Part shown: positions 1 to 8,462 of the stretch, piece by piece
Position numbering within the stretch: position 1 is the first letter of the stretch
How the letters are laid out: the number at the start of each line of letters is the position of its first letter
Assembly: GCA_903907745.1 (NCBI GenBank)
Contig: CAIVPF010000065.1
Location: forward strand, 1-42,758
Length of the DNA stretch: 42,758 bases
Origin: an uncultured Cytophagaceae bacterium
Lineage (GTDB): Bacteria; Bacteroidota; Bacteroidia; Cytophagales; Spirosomataceae
Direction of reading: 5' to 3'
Translations under genes and position numbers: made by a program
The notes under the pieces: generated by a model
What the model was told of the DNA's origin: nothing
The model's database searches: none
The model's input: only the letters and a program-made list of their open reading frames with translations

Positions 1-788
1 AAGGTTAATGAATCAATAGCCCCTCCAGTTGCAGGGCTACGAATGAAGGCTATATTTTTACCATCCGGAGACCAACGGGGACTAGAATCTTTCGAAAAGG
101 TCGGATCTAGCCATGCAATTTGATTAGAACCATAATTCATCCAGCCAACAAATGAATGATCCCCCCGATTCACCATAAATGCTATTTTCGAACCGTCTGG
201 AGACCAAATAAGCTGACTTACTTTTCCTCGAGTTTTTAAAACAGGTATTGGAATATCCAAAAAATCATCTTTCGCATTTGAATCTAATTTCGACACCCAA
301 GGCTGTCCATCTTTAATAAATATGACCACATCATTTATCGGCGATAAAGCTGGCGCATCCCCATCAGAGACGAAACGCAACGGTCCTCCTTGAAATGGAA
401 TTTGCCATACTTGAACCGCAGAAGGGTTCGTTTTGCCTAAAGGATTGACCGGCTTTTCCCCATCGAAATTTGACCCATGATCTCCACCTCTAGCAAACAC
501 AACCCACCTGCCATTATTGGTGATGGAAATAGAAGTGATTTCTTGGCCATCATCTTCTGTAAAATTAGTCAACTTCCTCGCTTTAAATTCCGGACCCTCT
601 GCCACATAAATATTTCTCAAACCCTTTTCATCCATGGCCCATGCTATCTTATCTCCTATGCGCGCACTGACCAATTCTGTTGGAAATGGAGCTGATTTGA
701 TAGATTCTAAGCTAAAATTCTGACTGTAGAGACAAATTGAAGAAAACAGAAAGGAAATGATTAGAGCAAAATGACGAAAAGAAACCAT
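1..788 (-). CDS. S9-family (DPP-IV/prolyl oligopeptidase-like) peptidase, partial N-terminal part
   Basis: Reading the minus strand from ATG at 788 gives 262 uninterrupted codons running off the left edge, so the 3' end is missing. The protein opens with a signal peptide (MVSFRHFALIISFLFSS, then ICLYSQ). It continues with beta-propeller repeats of the TolB/PD40 type: 'WSPDGSKIAF' and 'WSPDGKNIAF' are both visible, along with 'ISITNNGRWVVFARGG'. This layout is typical of secreted S9 peptidases of Bacteroidota, where an N-terminal propeller precedes an alpha/beta hydrolase domain. The catalytic domain lies outside the window, so peptidase activity is inferred from the propeller and could not be checked; a TolB-like propeller protein without a hydrolase domain is the alternative. 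The gene is divergent from the glycosyltransferase at 883 across a 94-bp AT-rich gap. Confidence 0.8.
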   Translation of the reverse strand, partial: MVSFRHFALIISFLFSSICLYSQNFSLESIKSAPFPTELVSARIGDKIAWAMDEKGLRNIYVAEGPEFKARKLTNFTEDDGQEITSISITNNGRWVVFARGGDHGSNFDGEKPVNPLGKTNPSAVQVWQIPFQGGPLRFVSDGDAPALSPINDVVIFIKDGQPWVSKLDSNAKDDFLDIPIPVLKTRGKVSQLIWSPDGSKIAFMVNRGDHSFVGWMNYGSNQIAWLDPTFSKDSSPRWSPDGKNIAFIRSPATGGAIDSLT

Positions 789-882
789 ACATTTTTTAGA
801 ATTATAGGAAATAAAAATTTAAACTAAATTTATTAAAAATTAGGGAATATTAAGTTTAAATTTAAATTCTAGTACATATTTA

Positions 883-1884
883 ATGGATTTAACAATCATT
901 TTTGTCAATTACAAGAGCGAAAACTACCTCTATAATTGTATTCAAAGCTTATATCGGCATTGCAAAGAGCGACCTTTTGAAATCATCGTTGTCGATAATT
1001 TCCATGTCCCAGGCGCAAATCAAGCCGTTTTAACTGAATTCCCAGAAACCCAATGGATAATTCAAGATACGAATTCCGGATTCTCCATCGCCAATAACCG
1101 AGGTCTCGCCGCTGCCAAAGGAAAATATGTACTTTTTTTAAATGCTGATACATTGGCCTTCGACTATTCCATCGAAAACGCGATAAACCATTTGGAACAA
1201 CAACCTGAAATAGCCGCCTTAGGCGCCTATCAATTACAAGAGGATTTGACCCGACATCCATTTTATTGGTCCCAAAATCAATTACGCAAAGACCTTTATA
1301 TTCTACCGAGCCAACCCGTTTTTCAAAAAATATTGTTTTCCCTTCTCCCCAATGAGCATTTCCAAAGCGCGGAAGAAACCAATAATTTGGTTGGGTTTTT
1401 CATGTTGATGAAAAAAGAAACCGCCTTGCGCGCCGGTGCCTGGGATGAAGATTTTTTTCTCTATGCGGAAGATGTGGAATTTTCGAACCGACTATCAAAA
1501 ATCGGAAAATTGTGTTATTTCGAGGATGTACAAATGATTCATCTCGTTGGCAATAATCCATTCCGTCGCACTAAAATCTCCTTTGTTAATCGATTTTCCG
1601 TGCAAATTCAAATTTCAAATTTACTCTGGATCCGAAAAAGTTATGGGGCTCTCGCCTATTTGATCATCCTATTGAACTATGCCATCGTCCTGCCGGGCTA
1701 CTGGATTTGGAAATTTATCAATAATTTATCCAAAGGCCAATCCCCGCTTTTTAATACTGAAAATCAAATTCTATTCTCACGTAAGCTTTTTGTACTTTTC
1801 TCATACATTCTCAAAATGCTGATTTTAAAGGATTTTTTATTTCAAATAAAACCTGAGGAAAATATCGATTTAAAGGAAAAATAA
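883..1884 (+). CDS. Family 2 glycosyltransferase (WbbL/rhamnosyltransferase-like)
   Basis: This 333-residue protein starts with the GT-A fold signature of family 2 glycosyltransferases: 'LTIIFVNYKSENYL' at the N-terminus, 'IIVVDNF' near residue 34, 'NSGFSIANNRGLAAAKGKYV' about residue 64 and the DXD-like 'NADT' near residue 86. 'LYAEDVEFSNRL' near residue 190 fits the acceptor-side ED motif of the WbbL-like subgroup. A hydrophobic stretch near residues 255-280 suggests membrane association. Such enzymes add sugars to lipid-linked O-antigen or exopolysaccharide intermediates on the cytoplasmic face; the actual sugar is unknown. ATG 883 is preceded by an AT-rich leader with a weak -7-like box (TAAGTTTA, 851-858). 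It lies directly upstream of the ebo cluster on the same strand, but a 75-bp gap with a hairpin separates them, so co-transcription is uncertain. Confidence 0.88.
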   Translation: MDLTIIFVNYKSENYLYNCIQSLYRHCKERPFEIIVVDNFHVPGANQAVLTEFPETQWIIQDTNSGFSIANNRGLAAAKGKYVLFLNADTLAFDYSIENAINHLEQQPEIAALGAYQLQEDLTRHPFYWSQNQLRKDLYILPSQPVFQKILFSLLPNEHFQSAEETNNLVGFFMLMKKETALRAGAWDEDFFLYAEDVEFSNRLSKIGKLCYFEDVQMIHLVGNNPFRRTKISFVNRFSVQIQISNLLWIRKSYGALAYLIILLNYAIVLPGYWIWKFINNLSKGQSPLFNTENQILFSRKLFVLFSYILKMLILKDFLFQIKPEENIDLKEK

Positions 1885-1891
1885 TGAGAAA

Positions 1892-1915
1892 AATCATGAT
1901 GGGACTCCCATGATT
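1892..1915 (+). terminator. Possible weak hairpin after the glycosyltransferase
   Basis: An inverted repeat with arms AATCATG and CATGATT (7 bp) surrounds a short GC-rich loop directly after the glycosyltransferase stop. It is preceded by an A run but followed by ATTTG rather than a T run. It may be a weak terminator or processing hairpin separating the glycosyltransferase from the ebo genes. Confidence 0.3.
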
Positions 1916-1959
1916 ATTTGCTAAATTCGATCGATTTTACGCCATAGAACCTATTTACC

Positions 1960-2790
1960 TTGCAAGCGAGCGAATTAATTTTTGAAGTAATGAAAGGCCA
2001 AGCTCAGGATTCTGAGCTTATTTGGACGGAACAAAAATCCTCCTTAGACCTAAAAGGCCTCTCCCTAGCCTTTGTCATGTGCCCTCGTTTTATCAGCAAA
2101 AAAATCGTTGCGCATGCATCGAGCGTTTTGCCCGGTTGGACTTTTCAAAATTGGACCTTAGATCGATTAGTTCGCGTCTTTTTTTTGTCTTTGATGGCCG
2201 AAAAATCAAGCGACGAACAGGCCTACACCCATCAAATGAATCTCTTATTTGATACCGCGGAAATGAATGAGGCGGTCGCATTGTATAGCGCTATGCCTGT
2301 TTTTAGCCATGGAGACAAATGGTTATTGAGGGCAACCGATGCCGTCCGCTCAAACATCGGCATTGTTTTTGATGCCATTGCCTTTGGAAATCCCTATCCT
2401 GCGACCTATTTTCCTGAATTAGCCTGGAATCAATTAGTTCTCAAATGCATATTTAATGATAAGCCCATACATCAGATTTTTGGATTAATGGAACGAAATA
2501 ATCCTTCCTTAGTCCAAACCCTATCTGATTTTGCACACGAGCGCTGGGCTGCTGGCCGACGTGTACCATCCCAAGTTTGGCGATTGTATTCGCCTTACCT
2601 AAATGAAAACTTAGTGCAGGATATCGACTATTTATTAAGTCACGAGGATCCCAATGACGTGTTAGCCGGGACCTTGGTCCTACAAGAATCGAATTTTTCA
2701 GGCGCAAAAGCCTTACAAGAAAAATATGGAATCCAAGCGAATAAAGACCTTTCGTGGGCAACGCTTGAAAACCCCGAACCCATTTATTAA
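1960..2790 (+). CDS. eboA: EboA family protein (first gene of ebo cluster)
   Basis: The 276-residue alpha-helical protein is identified as EboA mainly by position, directly upstream of eboB-F, and by the family-like segment 'LAFVMCPRFISKK' near residues 36-48. It has no signal peptide or clear transmembrane segment. EboA is a domain of unknown biochemistry required, with its partners, for ebo function. Start choice is uncertain: the frame opens at TTG 1960, while the first ATG is at 1990. The residues between them form a continuous predicted helix with what follows, so TTG was kept. A TACCTTGC sequence at 1956-1963 resembles a degraded -7 box and, if real, would favour ATG 1990. The stop is 12 bp before eboB. 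Confidence 0.8.
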   Translation: MQASELIFEVMKGQAQDSELIWTEQKSSLDLKGLSLAFVMCPRFISKKIVAHASSVLPGWTFQNWTLDRLVRVFFLSLMAEKSSDEQAYTHQMNLLFDTAEMNEAVALYSAMPVFSHGDKWLLRATDAVRSNIGIVFDAIAFGNPYPATYFPELAWNQLVLKCIFNDKPIHQIFGLMERNNPSLVQTLSDFAHERWAAGRRVPSQVWRLYSPYLNENLVQDIDYLLSHEDPNDVLAGTLVLQESNFSGAKALQEKYGIQANKDLSWATLENPEPIY

Positions 2791-2802
2791 GCCTAGGCAA
2801 TT

Positions 2803-3822
2803 ATGTGTACGAATCCACACCAACAAGATCTAAATCCTTCGCATTTCGAAGGTTCCGAAGAAGAAAAAATCACTGCCTCCGAGGTAGAACATGGTTTTCT
2901 TCCCCACATTCAGGGTATGAAATTTTTCGACCCGCACATGCACATGTCGTCCAGAACAACGGATGATTATCAAGCCTTAGCCGATGCAGGCGTGGTAGCC
3001 TTGATCGAGCCATCATTTTGGTTGGGCCAACCGAGAACGGGTCTCGCATCCTTTCAAGATTATTTCGCCAGTTTAGTCGGCTGGGAACGCTTTCGCAGTT
3101 CGCAGTTTGGCATCAAACATTATTGCACCATCGGACTGAATTCTCGGGAAGCCAATAACGAAGCTCTAGCCGAACAGGTGATGGAAATTTTACCATTATT
3201 CTTACAAAAAGAAGGCGTAGTCGGTGTAGGCGAGATCGGTTTCGACGATCAAACCGCTGCTGAAGAAAAATATTACCGGGCCCAATTAGAACTCGCCAAG
3301 GAAATGGGCTTGCCTGTTCAAGTTCACACGCCCCATCGAGATAAGAAAAAAGGAACCGAACGAAGCATGGCCATCGCTTTGGAACATGGCTTGGCGCCGA
3401 ACATGGTCATCATCGACCACAATAACGAAGAGACGTGTAAATCTGTCCTCGATCAAGGATTTTATGCCGCATTTACCATTTATCCATTTACCAAAATGGG
3501 AAATGAACGCATGGTCGAAATCGTCAAACAATACGGACCCACCCGAATCATGGTGAATTCCGCAGCGGATTGGGGAATTTCAGATCCTTTGGCATTACCT
3601 AAAACGGCTGCTTTAATGAAAATAAAAGGCATTGATGACGAAACAATCCGACAAGTTACCTACCAAAATGCCCTACATGCATTTGCACAAAGTGGTCAAA
3701 TTCAAGAAAGTGATTTTATTCATGGCTTAGAAATCGATCAATCCTTAAAATTCAATGGCAACACCGTTTTACGCGGTGGACAAGCGCCTCGTGTCAATAA
3801 AAACTCCTTGATCATCCGCTAA
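2803..3822 (+). CDS. eboB: EboB, TatD-like metal-dependent hydrolase
   Basis: The 339-residue protein is an amidohydrolase/TatD-like TIM barrel. Candidate metal ligands are the HxH pair in 'FDPHMHM' (H45, H47), Glu in 'GVGEIGFDD', His in 'VQVHTPHRD', 'IIDHNNEE' and Asp in 'NSAADWGISDP'. TatD-family enzymes are divalent-metal hydrolases, but EboB is a distinct subgroup whose substrate is unknown. No signal peptide is seen, so it is probably cytoplasmic. The first ~35 residues are polar and precede the barrel. It follows eboA by 12 bp and its TAA overlaps the ATG of eboC (TAATG), indicating translational coupling within the ebo cluster. Confidence 0.93.
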   Translation: MCTNPHQQDLNPSHFEGSEEEKITASEVEHGFLPHIQGMKFFDPHMHMSSRTTDDYQALADAGVVALIEPSFWLGQPRTGLASFQDYFASLVGWERFRSSQFGIKHYCTIGLNSREANNEALAEQVMEILPLFLQKEGVVGVGEIGFDDQTAAEEKYYRAQLELAKEMGLPVQVHTPHRDKKKGTERSMAIALEHGLAPNMVIIDHNNEETCKSVLDQGFYAAFTIYPFTKMGNERMVEIVKQYGPTRIMVNSAADWGISDPLALPKTAALMKIKGIDDETIRQVTYQNALHAFAQSGQIQESDFIHGLEIDQSLKFNGNTVLRGGQAPRVNKNSLIIR

Positions 3823-4706
3823 TGTCAAAAGTCCGGGCCTTTCTAGAATTAATGAGACCGGCTAATGTGGTCACTGCCTTCACCGATATTGCAGCAGGTA
3901 TGGCCATCGTAGGCTATGTATTTGGCAAAGAAATGAACCTACTCCTTCCATTAGCTACCCTTGGTTTTAGTTCGATGGCCTTGTACGCGGGTGGGGTAGT
4001 ATTTAATGATATTTTTGATCAGGAATTAGATGCCGTGGAGCGACCGGAACGAGCCCTTCCGAGTGGTCGAATTAAACGCCAAGAAGCTATTTTCGGAGGA
4101 ATTGCATTATTGGCTCTTGGGATTTTTCTTGCTTTTTGGCAAAGTCGATTGAGTGGGTATTTATCCATCTTGATTACAATTCTCGCCCTTTTTTACGATG
4201 CCAAAGGTAAGCATATGCGGATATTTGGGCCGATTAATATGGGATTATGTCGGGCGGTCAACCTAGGCTTGGGCATGAGCGTATATAATGTGGGTTTTTT
4301 AGAACACGGGGCCTTGATGTTAATTCCTCTGATTTACATCGCTGCCATCACGCTAGTTTCTCGTGGAGAGGTTCATGGAAGTCATGCGAATCCACTTTGG
4401 TTTGCGGCTATTTTGTATTTAATTGTTCATGCCTCACAGATCTGGGCAGCGAATTCGGCTGGGCATTTAGCCTTTGGATTGCCCTTTATCTTGGTTCATG
4501 CCTATTTGATTTTAAGTAAATTAGCGGTGGCCATACGGGATCCTAAGGGCCCAAACATAGGCAAATCCGTTAAAATGGGGGTTTTGACCTTGATTCTAAT
4601 GAACGCCACCTGGGTCAGTCTAAGTGGTCAATGGGAAATGGGAATCTTTATACTTTTTCTGCTTCCTATATCGATTCAATTAGGTAAAAAGTTTGCCGTT
4701 ACTTAA
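3822..4706 (+). CDS. eboC: EboC, UbiA-family membrane prenyltransferase
   Basis: The 294-residue protein is strongly hydrophobic, with about eight or nine membrane segments. It carries the UbiA prenyltransferase signature NDxxDxxxD (N62, D63, D66, D70 in 'NDIFDQELD') followed by 'RPERALPSGRI', plus the second conserved loop beginning 'YDAKGK'. UbiA enzymes use these Asp residues to bind Mg-diphosphate of a prenyl donor and transfer the prenyl chain to an aromatic or sugar acceptor in the membrane. In the ebo cluster the donor and acceptor are unknown; membrane anchoring of a metabolite is a reasonable inference. The start overlaps the eboB stop by one base, and the stop is 9 bp before eboD. 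Confidence 0.94.
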   Translation: MSKVRAFLELMRPANVVTAFTDIAAGMAIVGYVFGKEMNLLLPLATLGFSSMALYAGGVVFNDIFDQELDAVERPERALPSGRIKRQEAIFGGIALLALGIFLAFWQSRLSGYLSILITILALFYDAKGKHMRIFGPINMGLCRAVNLGLGMSVYNVGFLEHGALMLIPLIYIAAITLVSRGEVHGSHANPLWFAAILYLIVHASQIWAANSAGHLAFGLPFILVHAYLILSKLAVAIRDPKGPNIGKSVKMGVLTLILMNATWVSLSGQWEMGIFILFLLPISIQLGKKFAVT

Positions 4707-4715
4707 ATTTGACGC

Positions 4716-5861
4716 ATGCAATCGTTACAACAATCTTTCCAAGTACCTTTTAGGTACGAAGTCTTCTTCACCCAAAACCTATTTGAACCCAGTAATTCGA
4801 TGTTTGGGGACTTTATTCGGCATTTTGGGAATCCAGCATTTAGAAAAAGAATTTTATTTGTGATCGATAAAGGGGTTGCTGATGCACACCCTAGCCTGAC
4901 TAGCCACATCATCCAGTATTTCTCAGATGGGCAAATTGCAGATTTATCCCCAGAAATTTTAGTATTACCTGGTGGCGAAATTTGCAAAAATGATCCTAGA
5001 TTTTACGAAGAGGTCGTTCGGGCCATTGATGAGCATCGCATCGACCGCCATTCATTTGTGGCAGCCATCGGTGGCGGTGCATTTTTAGATATGTCGGGCT
5101 ATGCCGCCGCCATTTCTCACCGAGGAGTTAAATTCATCCGCATCCCTACCACCGTTTTATCTCAAAACGATTCAGGTGTCGGGGTCAAAAATGGCGTCAA
5201 TTACCTAGGTAAAAAGAATTTCTTAGGCACCTTCGCCCCTGCTGTGGCGGTTTTTAATGATATGCATTTCCTACGAACGCTTGGTGACCGGGATTGGCGA
5301 TCGGGTATTGCGGAAGCAATTAAGGTAGCTTTAATTAAAGATTTGGCGTTTTTTGAATGGCTAGAACAACATGCGGCTGATATGAACGCGCGCAACGAGC
5401 CGGTCATGATGGAACAAATTTACCGCTGTGCCGAATTACACATGCAACATATTTCCTCTGGGGATCCTTTTGAATTAGGTTCGGCTCGACCTTTGGATTT
5501 TGGGCATTGGGCCGCACATAAATTGGAATACCTAAGTAATTTCGAAATCCGCCACGGCGAGGCTGTGGCCATTGGAATCGCTTTAGATTGCGTTTATTCG
5601 CATTTAAAAGGGCAAATCTCCCATGAGGATTTAGATCGAATCATCCATTTAATTCGCACCTTAGGATTCGATTTATTCCATCCGGCTTTGGCAGAAAATG
5701 ATAAAATCAATTTACATAAAGGCCTTCAAGAATTTCAAGAACATTTAGGTGGTCATTTAACGATTACCTTATTAGTAGCTCTAGGTAAAGGCCAAGAAGT
5801 TCATGAAATGGATTTTGATATCATTAAAAAATCGGTGGATTATTTAGCCGAATTAAGTTAA
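4716..5861 (+). CDS. eboD: EboD, 3-dehydroquinate synthase-like sugar phosphate cyclase
   Basis: This 381-residue protein belongs to the dehydroquinate synthase fold (sugar phosphate cyclases). Visible are 'GGGAFLDMSGYAA' (NAD-binding loop, residues 119-131), 'RIPTTVLSQNDSGVGVKNG' (142-160), and the metal ligands E200 ('GIAEAIK'), H264 ('DFGHWAAHK') and H280 ('RHGEAVAIG'). Housekeeping AroB makes dehydroquinate; related cyclases such as 2-epi-5-epi-valiolone synthase use sedoheptulose 7-phosphate. The ebo context makes EboD the right call rather than AroB, and its exact product is unsettled. All metal ligands are present, so catalytic activity is expected. It starts 9 bp after eboC and ends 1 bp before eboE. 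Confidence 0.93.
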   Translation: MQSLQQSFQVPFRYEVFFTQNLFEPSNSMFGDFIRHFGNPAFRKRILFVIDKGVADAHPSLTSHIIQYFSDGQIADLSPEILVLPGGEICKNDPRFYEEVVRAIDEHRIDRHSFVAAIGGGAFLDMSGYAAAISHRGVKFIRIPTTVLSQNDSGVGVKNGVNYLGKKNFLGTFAPAVAVFNDMHFLRTLGDRDWRSGIAEAIKVALIKDLAFFEWLEQHAADMNARNEPVMMEQIYRCAELHMQHISSGDPFELGSARPLDFGHWAAHKLEYLSNFEIRHGEAVAIGIALDCVYSHLKGQISHEDLDRIIHLIRTLGFDLFHPALAENDKINLHKGLQEFQEHLGGHLTITLLVALGKGQEVHEMDFDIIKKSVDYLAELS

Positions 5862-5862
5862 T

Positions 5863-7056
5863 ATGAAAACAGACCAAGGCCATTTGAGCTATTGCAGCAA
5901 TATCCACCCGGGTGAAATCTGGGACCTACATTTTGCTGAATTACAAAAAAATGTCCCCCTAGTCAAAGCCCAAGTCGCCCCCAATCAAGCCATGGGATTA
6001 GGCCTGCGCATCGCGAATCAAGCCAGCATCGACTTACAGGATTCATCCGCCTTTGAGGCATTGAAATCCTGGTTAGGCAAAGAAAATCTATATGTATTCA
6101 CCTTAAATGGCTTTCCCTATGGTGGTTTTCATGATACCATCGTAAAAGATCAGGTGCATGCGCCCGATTGGACCACGCAGGAACGCTACGATTATACGCT
6201 TCGCTTAGCACATTTATTAGCCAAGCTAATGCCCGAAAACGAACATGAAGGTGGTATTTCAACCTCCCCCATTTCTTATAAATATTGGTGGAATAGCCCC
6301 GAAAAGCTACACGATGCGACGAAAAAAGGAACGTTGGCTCTTTTGGAACTCGTTGTCGCCCTAGCTGATTTAGAAAAATCCACCGGCAAATGGATTCATA
6401 TTGACATCGAACCCGAACCGGATGGGATTCTGGAAAATCACAGGGAATTCGTGGATTGGTATGAAAACGTGTATTTACCCATGGGCATCGAATTTTTAGG
6501 CAAAAAAGGGATGCCTGACTCGGATGATTTGTTGCGCCGACATGTCCAATTATGCTTCGATATTTGCCATTACGGCGTTAGTTTCGACAAACCCGCTACT
6601 TGCATCCAAGAATTAGTCGACAAGCATATACCCGTCGGGAAAATTCAAATCTCCTCCGCCCTCCGCGTGGATTTACGAGAAAATCCCCTAGCCCAAATCG
6701 AAACGCTTAAAAAATACCATGAACCCGTTTATTTGCATCAGGTAAAAGCTTTTGGCAAGGACGGGACATTTATTCAATACCGTGATTTAGATGAGGCCAT
6801 TGCCGATTTCAATCCGGATCGAGATGATGAATGGCGCGTACATTTTCATGTACCTTTGTTTTTGGAAAATTATGGGATTTTGGGATCGACCCAACAAGAA
6901 ATTCGGGAAACCATGGCCATCCAAAAATCAAATCCGTTTACCCGACATTTGGAAATCGAAACTTATACATGGGGAGTTTTACCGACCGAATTCCAGGTAC
7001 CCATGGACCAATCGATTAGTCGGGAAATCCAATACATTCAAGGTCTTTTAAAATAA
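5863..7056 (+). CDS. eboE: EboE, metabolite traffic protein (TIM-barrel)
   Basis: The 397-residue protein matches EboE: it opens 'HLSYCSNIHPGEIWD' and contains 'LNGFPYGGFH' (81-90), 'HEGGISTSPISYKYWW' (128-143), 'IHIDIEPEPDG' (178-188) and 'LCFDICHYGVS' (230-240). These acidic/His stretches at strand ends fit a xylose-isomerase-like TIM barrel with a metal site. The family is annotated as 'metabolite traffic protein EboE', and mutation work on cyanobacterial ebo genes ties the cluster to movement of scytonemin precursors to the periplasm. No signal peptide is visible, so it probably acts in the cytoplasm. It begins one base after the eboD stop and ends 5 bp before eboF. Confidence 0.93.
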   Translation: MKTDQGHLSYCSNIHPGEIWDLHFAELQKNVPLVKAQVAPNQAMGLGLRIANQASIDLQDSSAFEALKSWLGKENLYVFTLNGFPYGGFHDTIVKDQVHAPDWTTQERYDYTLRLAHLLAKLMPENEHEGGISTSPISYKYWWNSPEKLHDATKKGTLALLELVVALADLEKSTGKWIHIDIEPEPDGILENHREFVDWYENVYLPMGIEFLGKKGMPDSDDLLRRHVQLCFDICHYGVSFDKPATCIQELVDKHIPVGKIQISSALRVDLRENPLAQIETLKKYHEPVYLHQVKAFGKDGTFIQYRDLDEAIADFNPDRDDEWRVHFHVPLFLENYGILGSTQQEIRETMAIQKSNPFTRHLEIETYTWGVLPTEFQVPMDQSISREIQYIQGLLK

Positions 7057-7061
7057 TTGAG

Positions 7062-8423
7062 ATGCAAAAAACTGTTGTCATCGACATCGTTGGTCTTTCC
7101 GAAAGCATTATTTCGGATTATACCCCCTTTTTAAAATCCTACATCGCCAAAAACCACATCAGTAAAATAAAACCCGTGCTTCCTGCGGTAACCACCACTT
7201 CACAAAGCGTCTACGTCACCGGAAAATATCCGAAGGATCATGGTATTGTAGGGAATGGTTGGTACGATCACACGGATGCCGAGGTGAAATTTTGGAAGCA
7301 ATCCAATCATTTAGTTGGCGCCGAAAAAGTATGGGACGAAGCCAAAAAACGAAATCCCTCCTTTACCTGCGCGAAGATGTTTTGGTGGTATAACATGTAT
7401 TCGACGGCTGATTATTCAGTTACACCCCGACCGCAATACCACCAGGACGGTGTCAAAGCGCCCGATTGCTATTCCTATCCGGCCGAACTTCGCGATGAAT
7501 TACAAGCAAAATTGGGCACATTTCCCTTGTTTAGTTTTTGGGGACCGAACGCGAACATCAAATCCTCGAAATGGATCGCTGATGCTTCCATGCATGTGGA
7601 TGCGCTTTATGACCCGACCTTACAGCTGATTTACCTGCCTCATTTGGATTATTGTTTACAAAAATTCGGCGTAGACTTGCCCAAAATCAAAAAAGAATTA
7701 GGCGAAATCGATGCGCTGATTGAAGAATTAGTCACCTATTTTGAAGGCAAAGGCGCTGATATTATTTTACTATCTGAATACGGGATCAATAATGTGACAG
7801 AACCGATTCATGTGAACCGGGTATTGCGAAGGCATGGCTATTTATCCATCCGAGAGGAACAAGGACTCGAATTATTAGACGCAGGTGCTAGCGCAGCTTT
7901 TGCGGTTTCAGATCATCAGATTTCACATATATACGTAAAAAATAAGGCTCAAATTCCTGAAATCAAGGCGCTTTTATCCGCGATTCCGGGGGTAGCGAAG
8001 GTGCTAGATGCCAAGGAAAAAAAGGAAAATCATATCGATCATTCCAGGGCGGGCGATTTGATTTTGATTGCGGATACCGACAAATGGTTTACATATTATT
8101 ATTGGTTGGACGATGCGAAGGCCCCAGATTTTGCTCGTTGTGTCGAAATCTTCAAAAAACCAGGCTATGATCCCGTGGAAATGTTCATGGATCCGAGTAA
8201 TCCATTGATCAAATTAAAGGCCGGTTATAAGTTGGCCCGCAAACTCAGCGGTTTCCGCTATTTGATGAATGTGATACCTTTGGACGCAACATTAATTAAA
8301 GGTTCCCATGGAAGTCCGGATTGTGCCAAAGAATTTTATCCGGTTTTCATCTCAAAAAACAAGCAAGTGGACGAAATTGTGCCTACTGACGTGTACAATT
8401 TAATTTTAAATAGCATTTTCTAA
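7062..8423 (+). CDS. eboF: EboF, alkaline phosphatase/nucleotide pyrophosphatase-family protein
   Basis: The 453-residue protein belongs to the type I phosphodiesterase/nucleotide pyrophosphatase branch of the alkaline phosphatase superfamily. Visible are the N-terminal metal-binding Asp8 ('VVIDIVG'), the nucleophile region 'PAVTTTSQSVYVTGKYP' (41-57), 'DHGIVGNGWYDH' (59-70), 'YLPHLDYCLQKFG' around residue 190 and 'LSEYGINNV' around residue 240. No signal peptide is present. The usual DHG metal-ligand triplet of the superfamily reads E-Y-G here, so metal binding may be atypical. The substrate is unknown; removal of a phosphate or pyrophosphate from the ebo product is a plausible role. It is the last ebo gene; 39 bp of AT-rich sequence follow without a terminator hairpin. 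Confidence 0.92.
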   Translation: MQKTVVIDIVGLSESIISDYTPFLKSYIAKNHISKIKPVLPAVTTTSQSVYVTGKYPKDHGIVGNGWYDHTDAEVKFWKQSNHLVGAEKVWDEAKKRNPSFTCAKMFWWYNMYSTADYSVTPRPQYHQDGVKAPDCYSYPAELRDELQAKLGTFPLFSFWGPNANIKSSKWIADASMHVDALYDPTLQLIYLPHLDYCLQKFGVDLPKIKKELGEIDALIEELVTYFEGKGADIILLSEYGINNVTEPIHVNRVLRRHGYLSIREEQGLELLDAGASAAFAVSDHQISHIYVKNKAQIPEIKALLSAIPGVAKVLDAKEKKENHIDHSRAGDLILIADTDKWFTYYYWLDDAKAPDFARCVEIFKKPGYDPVEMFMDPSNPLIKLKAGYKLARKLSGFRYLMNVIPLDATLIKGSHGSPDCAKEFYPVFISKNKQVDEIVPTDVYNLILNSIF

Positions 8424-8462
8424 TGTTTTTTTAATAGATTTCGGACCTAAAAAAATAATAAC

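Noticed and set aside
477-695. 72-residue ORF on the plus strand
   Set aside because: It lies antisense within the open frame of the S9-type peptidase, which has a signal peptide and propeller motifs; the plus-strand peptide has no recognisable features.
4716-5861. Calling this gene aroB (shikimate pathway)
   Set aside because: The fold is shared, but the gene is embedded and coupled within eboC-eboE, and the H264 motif reads DFGHWAAHK rather than the AroB-type NFGHTLGH.
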